From the NCBI GenBank assembly GCA_018857735.1, contig JABMCL010000899.1:10001-74000 (forward strand): DNA of 64,000 nt, written 5' to 3'. The DNA is from Alviniconcha marisindica (taxonomy: Eukaryota; Mollusca; Gastropoda; Provannidae). The notes under the pieces were generated by a model, which was not told the origin of the DNA, searched no databases, and was given only the letters and a program-made list of their open reading frames with translations. Positions 10,276-23,006 of the stretch are shown here, piece after piece. How positions within the stretch are numbered: position 1 is the first letter of the stretch; each line of letters begins with the position of its first letter. The position numbers and the translations under genes are program-made.

Positions 10276-13200
10276 TAGAGATAGACAGATATAAATAGAT
10301 ATAGATATCTAGATATATATTTGGGGGTGGAATGGGATGGGATTTTTTTTTTTCCAGGTATAAGGGGGCTGGTGGGGGTGGGGGTGCAGAGGGGAGGGGG
10401 AGATGTGCTCCAAATACCTGCCGTACGATCTTCAGTCATGCCCTTCTCCTTTAACCCTTTCCCACATCATCATCATCATCATATCATCATCATCACTGCA
10501 CTGTCATCATCAATGTCAGCATCATCATCATCACCACCACCACCACCACCACCACCACCACCACCACCACTGCCAATGCAATGATTTCTTCTTTCTTTTT
10601 ATCTTCTTCCTTTTCTTTTGGGGGGGTGGGATCATTTAGGCGGGTGGGAGGTGGGGGCAGATTGGAGGGGAAGAAGTATTTCAAATACCCGGGATAAGAT
10701 CTTCAGAGTTCTCCTTCATCTTCTTCTTCTTCTTCTTCCAATAATATCCAGGAAGAATTTGACACTATTCTCCTTTATCCCTGCCCCCATCATCATCATC
10801 ATCATCATCATCATCACTGCATTGTCGTCATCACTGGCAGAGTCATCAACACCCCCACCATCACCACCACCACCACCACCACCATCTTCTTCTTCTTCAT
10901 CATCATCATCATCACCTGGGTGATAGTGGAAGTATATGTTGATCAGGTCCTGGTCGCCCCACGTGATCTTCAGTCGGTACTCCTTGTAGTACTCCAGTAT
11001 CGATGGAAACCACGTTGACCGGCGCAGGCGAGTCAAGTTCATCAGCATCACTCCAGAATTGACGCCTGTGACAAAGTGATTTCAGATAAGCTGCATCAAG
11101 ATTTTGACTGTGATAAAAAAAATTAGTTACATGTTATTGCAGCACATTAAAACTCTTGTTCGAAGATTGTGTTAAGGCACATGCACACATGCACACACGC
11201 ACACACACACACACATACGCACACACATATTACAAGTGACAATTCCATGTTACCCACCAAGGGAGCCAAAATGGGGTAAGTACTACCTACCTAAAACAAC
11301 CTACATACTGAGCAAGGTCTGACAACAAAGATGTCAAATTACCCACAAAGGGTGCCAAAGCGGGGTGAGCAAAACACCTACCGCTGCTCTTCACATAAAC
11401 AGTGGCCAAAAAAACAAAAAACAACTACCTACTGAGAGGTCTGACAAAAAGGGTGACAAACTACCCGTCAAGAAGCCAAAGTGGGGCAAGCAGTGAGCAG
11501 AACACCTACCCAGAGACCTGACAAAAAGGGTGACAAACTACCCACCAAGAAAGCGGACAGTAAAGATGGCAAATCACCCGTCAAGCATACCAAAGTGTGG
11601 TGAGTAAAACATCTACCCACAGGCCTGACAAAAAGAGTGACAAACTATACTCACCAAGCGGGCTGACAGAAAAAGGCCAAATTACCCACCACGGGTGCCA
11701 AAATGGGGTAAGTACTACCTACCCACAACAACATACCTACTGAGCAAGGTCTGACAACAAGGATGGCATACTGCCCACCAAGGGTGCAAAAATGGGGCGA
11801 GCAAAATATCTAACCACAGCTCTTCACAAAAAAAAGAGCAGCAACGCAAAGTACCTACTGAGAGAAGTCTGACAACAAGAATGGCAAGCCACCCACCAAA
11901 TGTGCCAAAATGGGGCCAGCAAAACACCTGCTCAAAGGCCTGACAAAAATGGGCGAAAAAAAGTACCCACCAAGAGGGCTGACGAAGGGGTGGCGAGCGA
12001 AGCGGTTGTACCAGCCTACGTTGGGGTCCTCGTGCTCTGGCGCCAAGGCAACGAGCTGGGTGGCGTTGAACTCTTTGAAGAACGCCCACAGCTTGTCGAG
12101 GGGGCTGACAAACAGGATGTCGGTGTCCACGTAGATCAGAGAGTCCACATCTGTCAGAAGTGCCTGCGGCAGAAGCCCCACAGCGGTATGATCGCACAAG
12201 CAGGTTCCCTCGTACTCTACTGTTCACAAGTACAGCTCAGCGGAATGTATACAGAAATATATAAAAATAAAGAAACATTTACAATGTATTTTTCCCCAAA
12301 GCAACAAACATGTTTTTTCTGCACTACAACACTAGCAACCACTGTCATCTGTCCCAGCGAAACTCTCAATAATCTATATATGCAAAAATAAAGCAATCCT
12401 GAAAATAGCTGTTTTTACCCCAGTTTTAAAAGGTAAACAAGCCTATTTTCAGTTTCACAATATTTTAGATGAATTAGAATCCTTAGGCTTAAGTGTTATA
12501 CTTATATTCTTGCAAAGTTACTCTAAAAAAGAAAATCTTTCTCAGGTAGTCATATAACATATATAATATATTCATTTAAAAACTGAACACAATGTCCATG
12601 CGGTTCTTCGAGGCTTGTGCTTGAGGGAAAGGAACAAGAATGCATATGATTATGATGGCAAGGATCCGATCAGGGACTCAGCACTGACGTTGTTAATACT
12701 GGCATCTTACTGTCTCTGGCCAGAATGTTGGGGTTAATGCAAAATGTTTGTTGTGTTAAGAGTTCCATGTCAGGATTACTTTCAGCTATGGTAATCTTCA
12801 TAAAAAGACAAACTTCATTACTGAAACTATTCCATGTTAGGATTACTTTCAGCTACGGTAATCTTCATAAAAAGACAAACTTCATTACTGAAATATTCCA
12901 GGTTAGGATTATTTTCAGCTACGGTAATCTTCATAAAAAGACAAACTTCATTACATTACTGAAATATTCCTGAAGAGTTCCACATCAGGATTACTTTCAG
13001 CAACAGTAATCTTCATAACAAGACAAACTCCATTATGGAAATCCCCAAAGATGGAGCGCACCTGCTGGAGTGGCATATAACACTGCACCTGTATGTACAA
13101 CAGTAGGTACAGGTGTGGGGAAATGACTGAGCACATTACCTTCTCATCCAAAACTAAATGAACCTAAAGGGGTTTTAGCTGCAGAATGCCAAAAAACAAA

Positions 13201-14058
13201 AAAGCAACATGAAGGCAAGTAACAGTGATTGGTCACCAAACTTTGCAAATGCCATCACACCTAACAACACCCTTTGCTCTAGTATACAACGTCAACAATC
13301 TGACACCAGTTTATAAACTTATAACATCTGCAGGAAACTATGTAGTACATTGTCCATTGACGAAGCATCAAAACTGACTCACAGGAAGGAAGAGACGTTG
13401 GGAAGAACACGGTTTAAACAACTTCTTCCATTCAGAATCATTCTCCCCACCAGGAAACGTGATGTCATACACCCTGTACTCCACCCTTTCCAGGATCTCG
13501 GGTGGCCAAAAATCCAGCTGAAACAACAGAGACAGAAATCCAGCTGAAACAACAGACATAAGTCTAGCCAAAATGGCCTAGAAAAAAATTCTAGTTCAAA
13601 TAAAAGACAAAGACAGGCATAGAACTCTTGCTGAAATGGCAGACAGAAATCTAGCTGAAATAACATTAACACAATAACAGGCAGAAATCTAGCTGAAATC
13701 GCTGAATGACAGACAGACAAGATGATTTTAACACAGACACTCCCACCCCAACTTCGCTATAGGGGGCAGGGTGGGGTTGGGGGAGTATAATGATAATGAC
13801 AGACACATGACACAGGTAAATGAAATCAATGCTACTGCAACAACTGAACTAGTCAACTCTTCTTCCTCTTCCTGCCCCTCTAGTTGATCTTAGATGGAGA
13901 GAGAGAGAGAGAGGGAGGGATTTGAATGTCCTATCAACCACACACTGACACAGGGATACCTCAGGATGAGAGATGAAGATGAATGAGAAGAGAGGGAAGC
14001 AGCGGGTCTTCCAATTTGATTACAGAGATCAGTCATTAGTTATTAACTAAACAGGCAC

Positions 14059-14120
<62 letters not shown>

Positions 14121-15088
14121 TATATATATATATACACTGTAAGTATTGACTGGCACAGTCCAATCAGACTGGCTGGGACCGTCAGTTATTTTTTCTTTCT
14201 TTTTACTGTTTTAGCCCAAAACATAAAGGTGTCTTGAAAGAACACACACAAGGAAAGCAGTACAGCAAGGATAGAGCATGAAACTCTTTGCTTTAGTTTG
14301 CAACCCACAAATTGAAAATAACTCCTCAAGTTATAAAATATAAAAATATAAAAATAAATCTGAAACATGAATGACTGCTAGCATTCTAAAACAAGATCCA
14401 AACACATAAAAGATTCAAAAGAATGCTTATTTATTATGACATAGAAACACAATATGCCAATATTGTATAAATCACAGCTAAGGATAACATATAAAGCTTT
14501 ATCCATCCAGAAAGAAAATTTCAGGTGTCACTCGATCATCAACAAAAAAAATACAATCATTTAAAAGCACATATGCATATTCCTCTGCTACCCATATTCA
14601 CATTACACACATTAAAACATTGAGTAGAAAAACATAAATTTGTTTTAAAAGAAGAATAAAGCTACACCTGACGCTAGTGACAGACCAAACCGCTGCATTC
14701 CTTTATAAAATGGCGCCATTGCCTTACCTGTTGTGTGAAGAACTTGTGCAGGTCCCTCTCTGCAAAAATGTGAAGGACTAATGAAGTGGAGGTTGTCATG
14801 ACGATGGCCGACTTCAGCAAAACCAGAACCTCCTCAGCTCGGTCGCCACAGGCAACCAGACACAAGTGGATTCTGTGAGCTCGCACATCCACCTTCTTGC
14901 CCACCCTGGAAAAAACAGTCCTTTGACTGAGCACACTGTATCCTGTAGCACACTACTGGTACCCAAAGAAGTAAGGCCTTGTTACTGGCAAAAAGACATA
15001 ATCATCATGAAGTTAACACTAAACTGTAGTACTAGTAGTGTTAGACTGTTACTAAAAGTAGAAAGACACAGAATCATTAGCTATCTAT

Positions 15089-15156
<68 letters not shown>

Positions 15157-16213
15157 CTGTGCTTACAATAACATCAGGCCAAAAACTAGGGTAGGTAGGC
15201 AGGACATAGTTAAGTTTCTTTCTTCCTTGTTTCCATCTATTAAATCAAATTTATTCAAAGCTTTTTCAGACATTTAATTTTTCTCTCCTTTAAAATTTTT
15301 TTTTTTTTTTTAATACTAATTTCAGGGGGGGGTATGTGTTTTTTTGGGGGGGGAGGGGGGTCTGTTTTTTTGTTATTGTTTGTTTTTGGTATTTGTTTTT
15401 GTTTTATTGTTGTTTTTTGTTGCTGTTTTTATTGTTGTTGTTTTGTTTGTTTGTTTGTTTGTTTTTGTTTCTATCTTCTTCTTTTTTCTTCTTCTTTTTT
15501 GTTTTGTTTTTGTTTTTGTGGGGGGTGGAGGGGTATTTGTTTTTGTTTTATTGTTGTTTTTTGTTGCTGTTTTTATTGTTATTGTTGTTTTGTTTGTTTG
15601 TTTTTGTTTCTATCTTCTTCTTCTTCTTCTTTTTTTCTTCTTTTTTCCCATTTATATTTGGCCTTTAGAAGCACAAAACTAAAACATCTTCAGCTGCACT
15701 TGCTACCTGTACAACTTATGCAAAATGACTGCACTATTACTCCCACCTGTAATGCACAGGCAGTAATCCTCCTGTACTTTTTGATACATCTCTGTGAGAA
15801 TCTCCACCCACTGGGCTCCCTTGGTCAGAGTTGTCTGTCTTTCCTGGGTCCTTGATAGAATTGTCTACCTTTGGGAGATTCTCCTCCCCCTGGCCTTGTA
15901 AGCTTCCTCCTCCCTTGCCCCCGTTTCTATTTCCTCCGCTGATGCTGTCAACCTTTCTGGCATCCAGCTGTTCAGCTGGACCTTGCCCTGCATTGGCAGC
16001 TCCAGCAATGTTTGTTTCCTGGTTTTGTGCACCATTGGTAACCTGGCTGCCTTGGCGAACAAGAGCTTCCTGAAAGGCCTGGTTGTCAGACTTGACAAGT
16101 TCTGAGAGTCTGTCTTTTTTGTCCTTGTGCAGCACATTGTTGAGGTAGAACAGAAGTATGGCCACCAGAATCACGACTGTCAGCCCAATACGGAATAGCA
16201 TTTTCCACTTCAT
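8849..16213 (-). CDS. GXYLT1: Glucoside xylosyltransferase (GT8), complete, 7 coding exons
   Basis: Family role: transfers xylose from UDP-xylose to O-glucose on EGF repeats (Notch) as a type II membrane protein of the ER/Golgi. Coding exons, 5' to 3' on the minus strand: 16213-15747, 14905-14728, 13517-13383, 12163-11971, 11065-10916, 10046-9874, 9046-8849. All introns are GT-AG and phases agree throughout (2,0,0,1,1,0), giving 497 residues with TGA at 8851-8849. Seen: membrane anchor at about 8-24; a long Gly/Asn-rich stem to about 155; [22 protein letters not shown] at the start of the catalytic domain; [21 protein letters not shown] with the metal-binding D-x-D at 273-275; [65 protein letters not shown]. 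These match vertebrate GXYLT1/2 block for block. An in-frame TAG four codons upstream supports the start. Vertebrate paralogues 1 and 2 cannot be told apart here. Confidence 0.95.
9050..9490. repeat. Minisatellite copying the 5' edge of GXYLT exon 7
   Basis: Inside the intron before the last exon. Five copies (near 9117, 9215, 9277, 9357 and 9447) of a segment matching the start of exon 7: plus-strand CTCCACATCCTCACCAAAG against exon CTCCACGTCCTCACCAAAG. Units also carry TTTACATCAGCATCA filler. On the gene strand most copies have CTTTTAG before the exon-like part, where the real acceptor has CTTTTCCAG. Confidence 0.85.
9491..9873. other. Remainder of GXYLT intron 6
   Basis: AT-rich intron with four or five loose copies of a short CAATCCATAACTTACTGCA-type unit at about 9660-9820. 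Nothing else is recognised. Confidence 0.5.
10183..10320. repeat. (TAGA)n microsatellite in GXYLT intron 5
   Basis: About 30 units of TAGA/CAGA followed by TATAGATAT variants. Confidence 0.95.
10460..10917. repeat. (ATC)n, (CAC)n and (TTC)n triplet repeats abutting GXYLT exon 5
   Basis: ATC/CAC run at about 10460-10570, TTC at about 10719-10740, then ATC, CAC, TTC and ATC again up to 10914. On the gene strand the last run begins inside the donor itself: the exon ends CACCCAG and the intron starts GTGATGATG. Confidence 0.92.
11230..11970. repeat. Minisatellite copying the 3' edge and donor of GXYLT exon 4
   Basis: At least eight diverged units (near 11251, 11340, 11460, 11535, 11646, 11682, 11769 and 11888), spaced about 40-115 bases apart, carry TACCCACCAAG followed by GGGTGCCAAAATGGGG or GCGGGCTGACAG. 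The authentic junction is the last unit: TACCCACCAAGAGGGCTGAC at about 11964-11983. On the gene strand most copies preserve a CTTGGTGGGTA donor. Confidence 0.85.
12230..13382. other. GXYLT intron 3 with a 68-base tandem repeat
   Basis: Between exons 4 and 3. Four copies of a unit with AGGATTACTTTCAGCTACGG and AATCTTCATAAAAAGACAAA lie at about 12765-13035, period about 68. The rest is AT-rich without recognised features. Confidence 0.75.
13515..13715. repeat. Short repeats copying the acceptor of GXYLT exon 3
   Basis: The exon edge reads AATCCAGCTGAAACAACAGA on the plus strand. AGACAGAAATCCAGCTGAAA recurs immediately, and ACAGAAATCTAGCTGAAAT and GCAGAAATCTAGCTGAAAT follow further into the intron, with more degenerate copies between. 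On the gene strand each has a pyrimidine stretch then CAGCTGGATTTCTGT or TAGCTAGATTTCTG. Confidence 0.8.
13718..14727. other. GXYLT intron 2
   Basis: AT-rich intron with a short GA tract near 13892 and a (TA)n tract at about 14057-14133. No coding frame recognised. Confidence 0.7.
14906..15746. other. GXYLT intron 1 with (TA)n and T/G-rich duplication
   Basis: (TA)n at 15096-15152. A T/G tract at about 15292-15650 contains a duplicated segment: TGTTTTTGTTTTATTGTTG occurs near 15395 and again near 15540, followed by the same TTTTTTGTTGCTGTTTTTAT. Long Phe/Leu/Cys frames here are artefacts. Confidence 0.8.
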
Positions 16214-16259
16214 CTGTGCTGTCTAGGCGAAAATACAGCCGTCTTCACTGTCCTGTGAC
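16214..16259 (-). other. GXYLT 5' UTR segment with upstream splice acceptor
   Basis: On the minus strand TTTTCTTTTCCTACAG precedes GTCACAGGACAG at 16259, a strong acceptor. An in-frame TAG follows before the ATG. This implies at least one non-coding exon further upstream. I could not fix it; weak candidate donors on the minus strand occur near 17089 and 17278. Confidence 0.55.
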
Positions 16260-16871
16260 CTGTAGGAAAAGAAAAGAAACAAGAAAAAAATGCTCATTTG
16301 CAGGTCTAGAACAGGCACAGAAAGAGATGCACAGAGACAGAGTAATCCCTCTGTGAAAATGTATTCCTAATTTATAATCCTTAAATCTTTACTTGCAGTT
16401 ACATGGTTCTCAATCTGCTCTCAGCAGAAGTGATAAGTTGTTTGTACAGCACATTGAGTTTAAGTAACTTTGGTTCGAGAATAGGCTTTATAGGAATTAT
16501 TCATTATAATTAAGTCTTGTAACAGCTGATGCATAAAAGTTCTACTGAATGGTCAGCAAGTGATAAAAAGTCTAAAAAAACAAAGTTTGGCGTTGACTGT
16601 CACTAGAAGTCCAGAGCCAGTGATGAAGAGTGAGTAGCAAAAGCAAAAGTTAAGCGTGATCAAATGTGATCATTGAATGAATGGGTGACTGGTATAGGCA
16701 TAGCACCTGCCCACTGGCTTCTCCTAGGTCAAATTCAGTGCAGATTCTACAAAAGTCCTCTGGGTGAGACAATAAACAGGGGTCCCCAGTGTGTATTCAC
16801 ATGCAAAAATATCACACATACATAGAGAGAAGAGAGAGAGAGAGAGAGGGAGGGAGAGAGAGAGAGAGAGA

Positions 16872-16913
<42 letters not shown>

Positions 16914-18279
16914 CACATTAAAGATCCTGTAGTCCATGTCACAGTTTGTGGATTATGGAAACACCAAAATAAACCAGCATGCACTAAAAGTGACTCAGAG
17001 TCTTCATAATGCTGAAGTGGACACTATACTGAAGAAGGAGAAGAAATGTCACTACTCAAAACAATCGAAAAAGAAAGGCAGTCAATACTCACAGGGTTCA
17101 AGTTCTACTAACACAATTAAACTAAAGGTCTTTTCAAGTTTTTAATTCATTCTTTGTGCATGACTGCTGTTTGTAAGTAAAATACATTAAAACTGCCAGA
17201 TCACTTTAAACACAAACTAACAACAAGCAGTTTAATCTCCAAACATGTGACGGAGCCACTCAAGTGCTGAACTGACCTCGACACAAAATTAATGATGATT
17301 TAACAACGATTATTAATAAACACACACCAATTAATGTTCTTCTTGGTCGTTCGGAGTTTTCTTTCTTCTAACTGAACCGCATCACAAAGCACGCATAAAA
17401 TCCCCGAACCCACTTTCTGATTCTGCACAGCCACAAACAAACAACTGTGTGCACACGACGCCTTGCGCACGTAAGTAAGTTTGCTGGTGTCTTAAAACTT
17501 GGGACCCAAACTCGCAAGCTATCGCTCTGAGCAGACTTTTCTAAGCCTGTCTTGCTGAGCAAATATTGACAAGCCCCATATATAACATGAAGCGAGCGAG
17601 TCTATCTTGTATACCTCTCGTTTATCTCGGCGTGTACCCTAGCGCCGCATCGTTTCAGACGAGAGCACAAAGACATTATGGTCTTAGGCTTCGAAATCTG
17701 TCGTTGTTTGTGCAGCTGACGATGATTCGAGCCAAGGGATGTTACCCTCCAGACCAGGCGCCAAGTGTTATCGGACCTGAGCAACCCTTCTTTCTTTCCT
17801 TTTCTTCTTTGAGTTCCGCGTGTTTTGGAAAGAAATGAAAAGAAACATAATCGTATTTCATGTGTGCGTGGGTGTCGTCAGTCTGCGTTACCAAAGTCTG
17901 CCTCAGGGCAAAAATTGGTGGTGTGAAACTCCCCCCCCCCCCCCCCCCCACCCCCCGTCAGTCTCTGCAACTCAGTGACGCGACGCACCGTCCACTGAGT
18001 CGCCCCATGCCCCGCCCACCACACCCCCTCCACAAACACACACACACTCACACACCGGCCTCGTCGGCCGGTGGAAACTGTGACTGGCATTGGCGAGTCA
18101 TAGCCAACAAGGTGACCGAGCTACTACAAGAAACTCTGCAGGTACTGAAAATCAGTCAGCGGATCATTAGTGTTAGACTGTGACAGGCCTCACCGTGAGA
18201 TTGACTGATGAGGACAGACATTACTGCGCGAAGAAACTTGAAAAAAAAAGACTAAGAAAATACTACATTACACTACCTT
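16260..18279. other. Upstream region of GXYLT, no coding gene seen
   Basis: (GA)n at about 16822-16912; a poly-C tract at about 17930-17957; a TATA-like CCATATATAAC at about 17575. The stretch from 17.2 to 18.2 kb is richer in CpG than the surroundings and may hold the promoter and non-coding first exon of GXYLT. That is inference only. Confidence 0.5.
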
Positions 18280-18885
<606 letters not shown>

Positions 18886-19106
18886 CACGCGCGCGCGTGG
18901 CCGATCTCCGCTCTGGACTGATCCGCCCCGGCCCTCCCTCCCCGAGGTCCGCCGCCGTTTTCCATGATTGTTGTCTCTTTCCGCACCTGAGCCGGAATTA
19001 ACTACTGCGTTTTGCCCTGATATAACTTGCATATTTAACTTTTCATAATGTTTACTGAAATAAAATGCTGTCTTTTACTGCTGTCTCTTTAATGCTGTCT
19101 TTCGTC

Positions 19107-19524
<418 letters not shown>

Positions 19525-19526
<2 letters not shown>

Positions 19527-20594
19527 CCTCCCCCAATTGTTTCGATACTAATCCATGACGTGCTAGCCACCACTACAGTCACCGCGACACGGAACGACTG
19601 GAGAGGGGAACACAGCTTATCCGAGACATAGTCGAGCGACTGACACGGCCGCGAGACTCAACGACTGGGGCTGCAAAGCAATGCATAGGTCATAGGTCAA
19701 GCCGCCAGCAGAGTGTGGACCACTAGCTGAGTTGTGTGAACACCACCTGCTCCGCAAACAAGGCAGTGCAAAAGTTCGTTAACCACTTCCTGGTCAGTGT
19801 TAGGCGGCCTCCTTTAAAATCATTATGACTGACGTAGTCGAAACAGGTCGACAAGCTGATTTTGTCATGCAGGATTATGTAAGTTACCGTCAAGGACTGT
19901 ATCAGCGCATTGATCATGAAGAAACCACTCAGTATTGAGGAACTGACATGAGCATGGTTCAAATTCAGGTTCTGTTTAGGGTATGCTTTAGTGTATGTAA
20001 ATCGAGAGACAGAGTGTGTATGTCACTCTAAGAGTGTGTACGTCAGCGTGTGCGTTTCATGACTTTGAATTATTGAGATATTTATGTGCAATTCAGTTCT
20101 TCCTTGTAAGAATGTATAAGCTCGAACGACAGCTTCGATTTCCTGCAGGGATGAATAAAGTATATTGTTACTGTTGTTATTGTTATTTTCCCTCCAAGTT
20201 TCGCCCTGATATAACCGCAACGGTTGACTGGGCGTAAAACACCAAGTTAAAATAATCTCTCCAAGACTACGACAGGTATTCAAGCAAAAACGAATAAATT
20301 TAAAGCTGCTCTGACATCATTATTCCAAGCCTCGCTTTCCGGCACCCGGCCATCCTCCAAACTCTGCCAGAATTACGCCACGTACTGAAGGGGCACTCAT
20401 AATCTCATTGTATCACTGAGTCGGAGAAAGGATGTTGTATGGTGATGGTGCGGGGCTTAATGTCCTCGGATCATGTCGGGCTGACATACTAGGGACAAGT
20501 AGGGATGTCGTAAATCAATGCTTGGGTTTTGAGCAGACTCCATCCCTGGGCCCATGCCCACATTTCATGTTCAACAGCGGATTGAGTGACAGTT

Positions 20595-20667
<73 letters not shown>

Positions 20668-20680
20668 GATATGGGCCGAG

Positions 20681-20742
<62 letters not shown>

Positions 20743-21942
20743 GATCGGCTAAAATTCCGGCAGTAAGATCCTGGCCTCTCAGTACTGCCGGAGAATATGT
20801 CCCTACAAACCTGAAATGAGCGGTCAACTTGTTTCTTGCTTTCGAGTCCTTTTTAAACATGAAAGTGACGTAACAACACAAAAGGAACCGGGTCGCCTAA
20901 CAAAATAGATCCTCAGGCCGGGGCACTTCAAGAGAGCACGTAAAGGCGCATAATCGTGAACTGTATTTGCTCACAACTTCCATTCAGTCATCGCTCCTCC
21001 ACGCTTTTGCTTTCTAGTCTTCTTCGGCCTCAGGCTGTACTTCTCACGCCGGGCTAGCACTAAAGCAGCGCCCTTCAGAGCTAAGTAAGGACTATAGTAA
21101 ATAAGTTACCGCCCATAGTTAATGATCATGGTCGCAGTTGAAAACAGAACGACTGACTGACGCCTGTTCAGCCAGCCAGTCAGTAACGACTGAAGGTGAA
21201 GTTTACCAGGCTGATGCTCTGAGCCACACTGCGACCATATTTGTTCAGACAACAGACTGTCAAGCTCAACTATGTAAATCAATTATCGGCACATGTCATC
21301 TCGTCAGTATAGTGTCCTTCGCCCTCAAAGATAATAAAGTTGTTTTTGAAACTGTTAACTTTGGGCCGTCACAACTCAATCGACCAGGCACTGATACGGC
21401 AGCCGTAGCCCCGCGGAGTCACTGACTGACTCGGCTTTGAAGAGTCGTGCATCATTTCTATATTTCACAGAAAGATTTTTTTCTCTTTTAGTGCCATCTC
21501 ATTCTAACTCAGTAGTGGCAACTGGTATCCTGAACCGAAGCAGTTTTGCACCGGCAATAGCGTGACTGAACAAAGTGACAGTGACTTCGTTGTTGTTGTT
21601 TTGTTCTTCTATTTGTTTGTTGTTTTGTTTCTCTACTGTCAATGTTGGCAGAACCCGCGAATTTGATTGTGATGAGCAATACACACGTGTTAACTGCTAA
21701 TCTGTCTCAAGTAGCGGCGCCATTAAGTTGAGTATCCACCACGTCTGATGATAGTAGCTTTCGCGTTGTTGACCAGCATTACACTTGCTGACGTCAGGTG
21801 CCTGTGGTTTTGAAGTGCCAGTTAACGGCCTTCACGTTCATCCGCCTGCTTCCTCAGCTGTGGAACCGGGCTCTCTGGTTGTCTCAGCCTGCAGGCCAGT
21901 GCCTGGCCAGCCCCCTTTCTGGTAGAAAGCTGTGTGTTCAAG
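19525..21942. other. Intergenic DNA between GXYLT and tetraspanin
   Basis: No gene recognised. Contains a repeat tail at about 20200-20250 (ATATAACCGCAACGGTTGAC, GGGCGTAAAACACC), a SINE-like B piece at about 20450-20505 (GGGCTTAATGTCCTCGGATC, then GACATACTAGGGACAAG), (CT)n at 20597-20664 and (CA)n at 20683-20738. The last 150 bases before 21943 are GC-richer and could be a promoter. Confidence 0.55.
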
Positions 21943-21971
21943 ATGGCCGACCATCCATGTCACGACGCATC
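21943..21971 (+). other. Candidate first coding exon of the tetraspanin
   Basis: ATG in strong context (CAAGATGGCC) opens 29 coding bases ending at a consensus donor (CATC then GTAAGT). Joined to the acceptor at 30148, the frame stays open and runs directly into the tetraspanin start, adding 20 residues that begin MADHPCHDAS. The 8.2 kb intron and the lack of transcript data keep this tentative. The alternative is that translation starts at 30179. Confidence 0.4.
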
Positions 21972-22222
21972 GTAAGTTTGTCTTCTTTCCACATTAAATC
22001 CCATTGCAGTTCATTTTGGTGAAATATCTGTCTGGTAAAGTCAGTCAGCACGTGGGTTCAGACCTTATTCATTTTGTTTGAGGAAAAGACGTTTATTGTG
22101 TTGCAGTTGGGCTCGTCGTGGATGTTGTGTGGCGTAGCCTGGGATAATCAAAAGTTGTGGAAAGTTTTGGGAGATGAACTTTGCCCGTCCTGCTGGCATA
22201 TTTTCCCTCTCTGTGAACATAA

Positions 22223-22261
<39 letters not shown>

Positions 22262-22688
22262 CGTGTCGTCAGTGGGTGTGCTGATCTTTGTATGTTAAAT
22301 TTGGTAATTTCGAATTGTACTGTCACGAGCGTGCTATCATGTTCCTCAATAGGTCAGGTTCTTCATTAATGTTCGTCATTACTTCAGCAATGTTGCTGTT
22401 ATTATATTATAACTTTAAGAGTCAGATTCAAACCGACAATGACTGAATGAGTCAATCCGTAAGGTCGGGTTCTGACTTTGGTAGCTTGTCAAGGAAATCG
22501 GTCAAACCTTTTCTGTAAAACTTATATTTGTTTACCATACTGACACAAATGTCATGCAGCCTAATCTTTGTGTCGTGTAGGTTAGCCCCCCCCCCCCCCC
22601 CCCCCCCCCCCACCCCTCACCCCTCCCCTTCCATGAACTGACACGAGTAGTGTCATATATGCCTAATCTTTGTAACCTGATGTCTCTC

Positions 22689-22778
<90 letters not shown>

Positions 22779-22954
22779 ATTAACTTAAGTCTAACGGTCA
22801 CTCGCTTACAATAGTTATATCCGGTATGTTTTGTGGTGGTGTGGTGTCAGTGACTGAGACTGATCTTTCTACCGGCTTTTCTGCCTCACGCGTGCGAGCC
22901 GGTCTTGTCACTGTCAGTGTGTGTGTGTGTGTGTGTGTGTGTGCCGCGTGCGTG

Positions 22955-23006
<52 letters not shown>

